A stretch of 12,778 nt of DNA, taken from Planctomycetota bacterium (lineage in GTDB: Bacteria > Planctomycetota > Phycisphaerae > UBA1845). A program made the translations under genes and the position numbers. The stretch spans positions 1 to 12,778 of the forward strand of contig JADFMZ010000047.1 of assembly GCA_022563615.1 (NCBI GenBank), read 5' to 3'. Shown piece by piece: positions 7,846 to 12,778 of the stretch. A model generated the notes under the pieces. It was given only the letters and a program-made list of their open reading frames with translations, was not told where the DNA came from and made no database searches. How positions within the stretch are numbered: the stretch's first letter is position 1; the number at the start of each line of letters is the position of its first letter.

Positions 7846-9240
7846 TCACGAACGTCCGAGGGGCGGCTTACCCTTGCCCTTTTCAACAGGGGCGATCGGT
7901 TCCTGGGTCTTGCCGGCCTTCGCGTCGGGTTGGGCCTCCGAAGCCGCATCTTTCAGCATCCGGCGATGACGCTCAACCGCCTCCCGCAATTCGGGATACG
8001 CATCCGCCCTCTCGATCGTCACGTCCCGATCCAGCGTATCTCCGATCGGGTAAATGGCGTATTGCCCATCTGTTCTATGCACAAGACCACCGGTTTGATG
8101 CACGAAAACCAGTTCGCCGCCGTCAAACTCGTCGCCAACGGCGTAATAAGAGGTCTCCTTGGATTTCTTGTGATACACCATCAGCTCGTTGATCTGCTCG
8201 TTGGGGCCGGTCCAACCCAAGGCCATAACGACCTTCATCTGCCGGCGGTCCTTCCAGCGCGGATCGCGGGGTTTTGGGGGCTTCTTGTCGGGCCTGGCAG
8301 TGGTTTTTTTCTTCCGTCGTTCGTTCACAGTCACCTGCACCGCGTCACTGGCGCTCATGCCCATGCCGTCCGTAACCGTCAAGGTGTACGATCGCGTAAA
8401 GGGAGTAGTGGTGTCCACCTCCACATTGGGGCCCTTTATGTTCTTCAGTCCCTCCTGCGGGCTCCACTCATAGGTGTACTGTTTGTCGCCCCCCTTGACC
8501 GACGCGCGAAGCTTCGCGCTGCGCCCAACCTTAACCGTAACGTCGCGGCCGACATTCACCTTGATCGGTTTGGGCGGAATGTATTGCGTGAACGGCGTAC
8601 CCGACCAGATCATCGAGTAATCCCGCCCCTCATGACGAACCCAAGACTCCGGCCGGGTTAACCCCTCCAGCTCAATCCGCCCGACCACTTTCTGCTGCGG
8701 CAGGACCAGCAACTCGATGGGCACGCGCAGATGCGTAAACTCCTGACCCCGCTTTCGATTCGATGACTTGGACGACTTGGACGGGTACATGGCTACGTTG
8801 CCGACCCGCATCAAATGAGGCAACTCCGCCACGTCCCTCAGAAATCCGACCGCGGACTCCAGGAGCCCGACAGCGGTTACGGTGATTACGATCGTTTCAA
8901 CGCCGGTCTTGCGGTTGGAGCGTGGCGTACCCGGTGAAACGCCGGCGTTTTGAAGAGCATGTTTTTGGATCAGACCGTTGAGCCGGTCACGCACGTCCGT
9001 AACAACGCTTTGCGCATCAAACGATCCGATGCGAACCACATAGTCTCGATACTCCGGTCGCGCCTGCATGACCTGGTGGTCAAGCGACTCCAGGCGATCG
9101 AGCACCTCCCGGCGCTCCGCCACGCGCTCATCCAGCGAAAGCAACGGCTCAAGCCAGTTCGGGTAAACCACCTTGGCCAGCGCCAGGTACGCCGTGACCG
9201 CCCCAAACGCGATCGCCAGAATTTTAGTACGTCGGTCCAT
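7846..9240 (-). CDS. GspM/PilO-like platform protein fused to a PKD domain and a PilP/GspC-like C-terminal domain
   Basis: 464 aa from ATG 9240, well beyond the roughly 160-210 aa of ordinary GspM or PilO. Residues 7-27 form one membrane helix, 33-62 a short coiled coil, and about 70-185 the ferredoxin-like region expected of GspM/PilO, which pairs with GspL/PilN in the periplasm. Residues about 222-307 look like a PKD domain (YTYEWSP, then SYTLTVTDGMG and DAVQVTV). After a Lys/Pro-rich linker, about 335-410 (YYAVGDEFDGGELVFV, then DGQYAIYPIGDTL) resembles the beta-rich homology region of GspC and PilP that contacts secretin N0. The tail is Lys/Pro-rich. The gene lies 71 nt after gspL and 139 nt before the secretin-like gene. 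I see no Shine-Dalgarno sequence before ATG 9240; an in-frame TGA about 45 nt upstream limits other starts. The membrane and PilO-like part is a confident family call; the HR-like assignment is an inference from residue pattern. Confidence 0.75.
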   Translation of the reverse strand: MDRRTKILAIAFGAVTAYLALAKVVYPNWLEPLLSLDERVAERREVLDRLESLDHQVMQARPEYRDYVVRIGSFDAQSVVTDVRDRLNGLIQKHALQNAGVSPGTPRSNRKTGVETIVITVTAVGLLESAVGFLRDVAELPHLMRVGNVAMYPSKSSKSSNRKRGQEFTHLRVPIELLVLPQQKVVGRIELEGLTRPESWVRHEGRDYSMIWSGTPFTQYIPPKPIKVNVGRDVTVKVGRSAKLRASVKGGDKQYTYEWSPQEGLKNIKGPNVEVDTTTPFTRSYTLTVTDGMGMSASDAVQVTVNERRKKKTTARPDKKPPKPRDPRWKDRRQMKVVMALGWTGPNEQINELMVYHKKSKETSYYAVGDEFDGGELVFVHQTGGLVHRTDGQYAIYPIGDTLDRDVTIERADAYPELREAVERHRRMLKDAASEAQPDAKAGKTQEPIAPVEKGKGKPPLGRS

Positions 9241-9311
9241 GTTGAAGGTGACTATATCAATCCAACTCGCGCCGCGCGCCGTTCATCCGGCGGACAAGCC
9301 CGGGTAAAACC

Positions 9312-10976
9312 TCAGTTCTTTGCTCGTTTTTTCTTGCGCGGCTCATCCTTCAAGACCTGAATTCTCAAGTCCTGAACGAATGGATAGCGCTCCGCCCTTT
9401 TTTCCTTCTGCGGCCCCATACTGACCTTGAAGCGCGGCTTCTCCTTTCCCTCACGACGAAAAGCCTCGAGGGTGCGGATCAGTTGCACGGGTGCGTCGCG
9501 ATCCTTGGCTTGGGTGTTCAAGATGATCCGGTCCTTCTCGCGGCGGATCTCCAGCTTGTTGACTACGAATTCTTCATGCGGAGGGAGCATTGAAAACACG
9601 TCGTACAGTACGTCGATCCAATCGTGCTGCCCGGCGTCGAAATCGCGGACGTCTTCCATGATCGCCAGGAACTTGCGGTACTGGTTTCGTTTGGCTTCGA
9701 GCTCCTCGATCCGGGCGTCGATCCGGGCCAGCGTCTGCCGATCCACCTTCGTCCATTGCGTCAAACCAACAGCCGTGGCAGTCGCGAAGAGCAACACGAC
9801 GGCAGCCGCGACCGGCGCTTTGCGCAAGCGGCGCTGGGCCGTCGAAACCCCCCTCTTGGGATGGAGGAAATCCAGGTGCAGCGCGCCCTCTCCGGTTTGA
9901 CCCAGCGCCAAACCTAACGTCGCCGCAAACGCGCATGCCGCAGCTCCTTCGTCCGGTTCCCAACCGAAAGAGCCAGCCGGGTTGTACAGCTCCGTGTTAA
10001 CCCCCAAACGTTTTTGCAACGCCTCAGCCAACTCCTCCTCGATGCCCTCATCTCCACCGAGCACAATTAAATCAATCGCCGCGCCCGAGTCCGAGGCGCG
10101 ATACGCTTCGATCGAACGAGTCACCTCCAGCACCAGTGCGTTGACCGCGCCGGAAACGCCCAGACCGGTGGTCGCCTTTTCCTCAACCTGCGGTGTCGGC
10201 GCCACGGCGCCCGGGAAAACCACGGCATCAGCCGGCGTGTCCGGCGCGTCGCCGCCTCGTGGCTCCGGCACGATGGACAAGCGTGGCGCCTGCGTCGTGT
10301 GACGGTCGATACTGACCGAGGCTGCCCGCGAAAAAACCAGGGTGGAGTTGTGCAGCACGTCAATCTCGGTCAACGACGGACCCACGTCGATAAACAACAC
10401 GCGCTCGGGCATGGAGAACTCTAGCAGCTTGCACAAGGCGACCCGATTGGCGAAGGGCCGCAGCCCGATCCGATCGAGCTTGAGCCCTGCAGCCTGGAAG
10501 GTAGATGCGTATTGCGAAAGCACTTCCTGTCGCACCACAGCCACAAGCACGTCGGCAACTGTTGACTCCGTTGACTTCGCCGAATCCGTTGATTCTTCCG
10601 ACCCGACGCCTGCTACGGCGTAATCGATCACCGCTTGATCGACGGGGAACGGCAACTCCTTGGCCACCTGGATCTCCACCATGCTCGGAAGGGCGTCCTT
10701 ATCTTGAACCGGCAACTGGAGCGTCTTGAGAATGGCTTGATCGCGCGGAATATCGACCACGGCGTGTTTCGTGTAGATCGATTCCTGGTCGAGCACGCGC
10801 CGGATGTGTAGCCCCATCTGCGCGGGATCGGACGGGTCCACGCCGGAGGGAATAGCCACAGACAGCAGCCGATCAATCTTGACCTCGCGCTTGCCCAGTA
10901 ACGCATGCACGACGCGCAAGTTGCGGCTGTCCCAATCAATGGCCAACAACTGTTTGATCCCGCCTCTACCGGACAC
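9312..10976 (-). CDS. gspL: GspL-like assembly platform protein (PilM-PilN fusion)
   Basis: 554 aa from GTG 10976; an alternative in-frame GTG at 11018 would add 14 residues. GspL and PilM/PilN form the cytoplasmic and inner-membrane platform that links the ATPase to the pseudopilus. Residues about 8-360 are a PilM-type actin-like domain: LLAIDWDSRNLRVVHA near the N-terminus, FIDVGPSLTEIDV (about 195-207) as the second phosphate-type loop, and VLGGDEGIEEELAEAL (about 305-320) as the adenosine-type motif. A Pro/Ala-rich insertion occupies about 232-275. Next comes LDFLHPKRG (368-376), resembling the PilN N-terminal motif that binds PilM in type IV pili. A single membrane helix (about 387-408), a coiled coil (about 415-440) and a ferredoxin-like periplasmic domain ending in a basic tail follow. 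It overlaps gspK by 11 nt, implying translational coupling. Classification as GspL rather than pilus PilM-PilN rests on the neighbouring gspK. Confidence 0.85.
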   Translation of the reverse strand: MSGRGGIKQLLAIDWDSRNLRVVHALLGKREVKIDRLLSVAIPSGVDPSDPAQMGLHIRRVLDQESIYTKHAVVDIPRDQAILKTLQLPVQDKDALPSMVEIQVAKELPFPVDQAVIDYAVAGVGSEESTDSAKSTESTVADVLVAVVRQEVLSQYASTFQAAGLKLDRIGLRPFANRVALCKLLEFSMPERVLFIDVGPSLTEIDVLHNSTLVFSRAASVSIDRHTTQAPRLSIVPEPRGGDAPDTPADAVVFPGAVAPTPQVEEKATTGLGVSGAVNALVLEVTRSIEAYRASDSGAAIDLIVLGGDEGIEEELAEALQKRLGVNTELYNPAGSFGWEPDEGAAACAFAATLGLALGQTGEGALHLDFLHPKRGVSTAQRRLRKAPVAAAVVLLFATATAVGLTQWTKVDRQTLARIDARIEELEAKRNQYRKFLAIMEDVRDFDAGQHDWIDVLYDVFSMLPPHEEFVVNKLEIRREKDRIILNTQAKDRDAPVQLIRTLEAFRREGKEKPRFKVSMGPQKEKRAERYPFVQDLRIQVLKDEPRKKKRAKN

Positions 10977-12663
10977 GAACAGCCTCCAGTTGTTCCTCGC
11001 GAATCGGGTAATGACCACCCAGTTTCGTCAGGTCTCGATAGTATAGCGTTTGGGCAATGGGTCCGACCATGTCCACAATCACCTGGAGCCGGGTCACGGT
11101 ACCAATATGATCTGCATAGCCGAGAGATTCAACCATAAATTGTTGCCCACGCGCCGTAATTAACGGCTCAATCTGTTCATAGGCGGACAAATCCAAAACT
11201 TCGGAAATCACAAGCCAGGCCGTCGTCGCCTTCTCTTCGACGCTGAGTGTGCCCCTCACTTCGAGGATTCGACTAACCTGCTCTTCAGACAGCCCCGTAA
11301 GACAGTCCAGCACCTGCCGAGGGGCCGTATTAACATTGATAAGCCCGTACACTTCCTTTTGCTTGGGGTCCAAGGTTGTGAATCGATCCATCAGGATCGG
11401 CAAGTCATCCACCGTGAGCGGGCTCGGTTGAGCTTTGCCCTCGGAGGATCGATTAAGCAACAGCGACGCCGGGGACCGAATCGGTGGGGAAGCCTCTCCG
11501 CCTCCACCGGTCTTATCGACGTCGGACTGCCCGGAGCTATCGTCTTCCAATTCGTTTCCGGTCTCATCCTTATCCGCCTCCTCATCCTCGCCGCCCTCAC
11601 CAGATCCCTCACCTTCCTCGCCGGTTTTCGTATCCTTATTGTTTTCCTCTTCCTTTCCGCCGGGCGGTTGACCAGATTTTCCAGCGCCGCCGGCCCCAGC
11701 TTGTGATTTATTTTTGCCGCTTGACCGCGTGGCTGCCACGATGAAGTCAATCACAGCCGGGTTATCATCACCGAACGCAAAGGCCAGCTCCCGCCGAAGC
11801 ACCTCTTCCTTGGCGAACAGGTAGCCTCTGGGCCGGTTCTCATTGTTGACGTTGTTTTCATAGGAAATTACCGTCAGATAGGGGTAGAGACCGCGATTGA
11901 GAATCCCGTCCTGATTGTCCGGGGGAAACGTCTTGCCGCCGTCGTCCTCGTTGTCCGTCAGCAGCCCGTTGCGGTCGAAGTCCTCTCCGTAAAGGATTTG
12001 CCCCGTTACACCTTTAACTAAGAGCAGCTCCTCAACCGTATCAAAATAGCCGTTCTTGACTCGATAAGGTTTGGGTAGCGTGCGGTAGTAGTCGATCTCC
12101 GTATCCCCGCCCTCGGCGCGCGGAACGCTGTCGGTGTCGCGCCAATCCAGGATCGCATCGACAATCTCCTGCGGGTCGATCTCCACGTCCGCCCCCACCA
12201 CGCCGCCTACGAGCGTTAACAACTGATCCTCGGTGGCGGTGTTCAGGTTCAGCTTCGACGCCTCATCGGTGATGCCGATGCGGATATACTTTTCATCATC
12301 CGTCGGATCGTCCGCCACGATGCTGAATCGATAAGCCATGGCCTGCTCATCGCTGGAGAACTCCTCGTGCGTTCCCCACAACGTGGGATCTGTATCGTGC
12401 GCCCAAACGATCACGCGATGCAGCTCTTCAGGGTTGTGATACCAACGGTCGGGATTGAACCGATCAGTGCGAAGCAACAGCTTGATCCGTTCCACGCCGG
12501 CCTGGGCGGCCAGCCGGGTCTGCATCTGCACCGCCACCGCCCGGGTCGAAGCCAGATCCGCGTTGACTCGAAAAGAGAACATCGCTCCCAGAAGCCCGAC
12601 CAGCACCAGCACGAACAACACCACCGGCAGGATGAGACCTCGTCGTAGTCGTAAAGCGTTCAA
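10966..12663 (-). CDS. gspK: Type II secretion minor pseudopilin GspK
   Basis: 565 aa starting at TTG. GspK caps the pseudopilus tip together with GspI and GspJ in the periplasm. Residues 1-9 form a short basic leader ending RRG, followed by a hydrophobic helix (about 10-30); prepilin peptidase would cut after Gly9. Glu5 of the mature protein is absent, as is usual for GspK. The globular part carries the family signature: KLNLNTA (137-143), ILDWRDTD (171-178) and a second helix-hairpin-helix-like LINVNTAPRQVLD (441-453). Residues 228-239 (DFDRNGLLTDNE) match an EF-hand calcium loop, followed by DNQDGILN and LYPYLTV. Residues about 314-396 are an inserted Gly/Glu/Asp/Lys-rich low-complexity stretch, which makes the protein longer than the roughly 320 aa of typical proteobacterial GspK. 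The 3' end overlaps the start of gspL by 11 nt. Confidence 0.9.
   Translation of the reverse strand: MNALRLRRGLILPVVLFVLVLVGLLGAMFSFRVNADLASTRAVAVQMQTRLAAQAGVERIKLLLRTDRFNPDRWYHNPEELHRVIVWAHDTDPTLWGTHEEFSSDEQAMAYRFSIVADDPTDDEKYIRIGITDEASKLNLNTATEDQLLTLVGGVVGADVEIDPQEIVDAILDWRDTDSVPRAEGGDTEIDYYRTLPKPYRVKNGYFDTVEELLLVKGVTGQILYGEDFDRNGLLTDNEDDGGKTFPPDNQDGILNRGLYPYLTVISYENNVNNENRPRGYLFAKEEVLRRELAFAFGDDNPAVIDFIVAATRSSGKNKSQAGAGGAGKSGQPPGGKEEENNKDTKTGEEGEGSGEGGEDEEADKDETGNELEDDSSGQSDVDKTGGGGEASPPIRSPASLLLNRSSEGKAQPSPLTVDDLPILMDRFTTLDPKQKEVYGLINVNTAPRQVLDCLTGLSEEQVSRILEVRGTLSVEEKATTAWLVISEVLDLSAYEQIEPLITARGQQFMVESLGYADHIGTVTRLQVIVDMVGPIAQTLYYRDLTKLGGHYPIREEQLEAVRVR
10983..10987 (-). promoter_or_regulatory. 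Shine-Dalgarno site deciding the gspL start
   Basis: GGAGG on the minus strand, six nucleotides before a GTG at 10976. It lies inside the last codons of gspK. The upstream in-frame GTG at 11018 has no comparable site, so the 10976 start is preferred. Confidence 0.7.
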
Positions 12664-12670
12664 GGCTCTT

Positions 12671-12676
12671 CCTCCT
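12671..12676 (-). promoter_or_regulatory. Shine-Dalgarno site of gspK
   Basis: AGGAGG on the minus strand, seven nucleotides before the TTG at 12663. This strong site fixes a TTG initiation codon for gspK, immediately followed by a proper pseudopilin leader. Confidence 0.8.
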
Positions 12677-12705
12677 CTTGAGCTTCCGACTGCCCCGCCG
12701 CCGGT

Positions 12706-12778
12706 TCACATCTGGCGCCACAACACCCAGCCATCCCACAATGTGGCCGGATTCCCCCCAGAATCCGTCGCGTCAATC
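12706..12778 (-). CDS. C-terminal end of a probable minor pseudopilin (GspJ-like), 5' part outside the window
   Basis: The last 23 codons of a gene entering from the right edge are open and end in TGA at 12708-12706; the final residues read WDGWVLWRQM. The call of GspJ (a minor pseudopilin at the tip of the type II secretion pseudopilus) rests mainly on position: gspJ normally sits directly upstream of gspK. The Trp-rich ending fits a pseudopilin C-terminal beta-strand but is not diagnostic. The stop is 42 nt before the gspK start, and the gspK ribosome-binding site lies in that gap, which suggests a shared transcript. Too little of the gene is visible to exclude another pseudopilin or an unrelated protein. 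Confidence 0.5.
   Translation of the reverse strand, partial: IDATDSGGNPATLWDGWVLWRQM

Noticed and set aside
9254..9283. A nine-codon minus-strand frame (MNGARRELD) in the gap between gspL and the gspM-like gene
   Set aside because: It is too short to judge, no clear ribosome-binding site precedes it, and chance starts are expected in a 71-nt gap. A leader peptide cannot be supported.
10554..10602. Short repeats of a CCGTTGA-like motif within gspL
   Set aside because: They encode the Ser/Thr/Glu-rich stretch STDSAKSTEST in a surface loop and are in frame; this looks like ordinary low complexity, not a regulatory or mobile element.
12464..12739. A 91-codon minus-strand frame starting upstream of gspK
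   Set aside because: It runs out of frame through the gspK leader. The gspJ-like end and the gspK start, with its AGGAGG site, explain this DNA better.

Overview
The window holds a block of five genes, all on the minus strand and apparently one operon, encoding the inner-membrane platform and outer-membrane channel protein of a type II secretion / type IV pilus-like machine. In transcription order (right to left) they are: the last codons of a probable minor pseudopilin (gspJ-like, 12778-12706), gspK (12663-10966), a PilM-PilN-type gspL (10976-9312), a gspM/PilO-like gene with extra C-terminal domains (9240-7846), and an enormous gspD-like gene that starts at 7706 and is still open at the left edge of the window (at least 2568 codons).

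The organism is probably a member of the Planctomycetota or a related deep Gram-negative lineage. This is inferred from several traits: moderately GC-rich DNA; a GspK with EF-hand-like loops; large secretin-N repeat proteins; a PKD domain in a secretion platform protein; TTG and GTG starts; and a GCGGGC-TTTA-GCCCGC palindrome between genes. No rRNA or other taxonomic marker is present, so this placement is tentative.

Family knowledge suggests how the parts work together. GspJ and GspK form the tip of the pseudopilus. GspL (actin-like domain plus PilN-like membrane and ferredoxin-like parts) and GspM/PilO form the inner-membrane assembly platform. The GspM-like protein also carries a PKD domain and a C-terminal domain resembling the GspC/PilP homology region, the part that normally docks on the N0 domain of the secretin. 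It may therefore replace a separate gspC, which is absent from this block.

The outstanding element is the secretin-like protein. It has a signal peptide, a Lys/Arg-rich linker and an N0-like domain. After these come about 25 diverged copies of the secretin N1-type (KH-like) domain, where a usual GspD has three. Many copies carry basic Arg/Lys/Gly-rich loops. One is split by an acidic insertion and the next carries a Gln-rich insertion. The beta-barrel secretin domain is not in the window and would lie to the left if it exists. Intergenic DNA is limited to about 42, 71 and 139 bp; the 139-bp gap before the giant gene holds two perfect hairpins.
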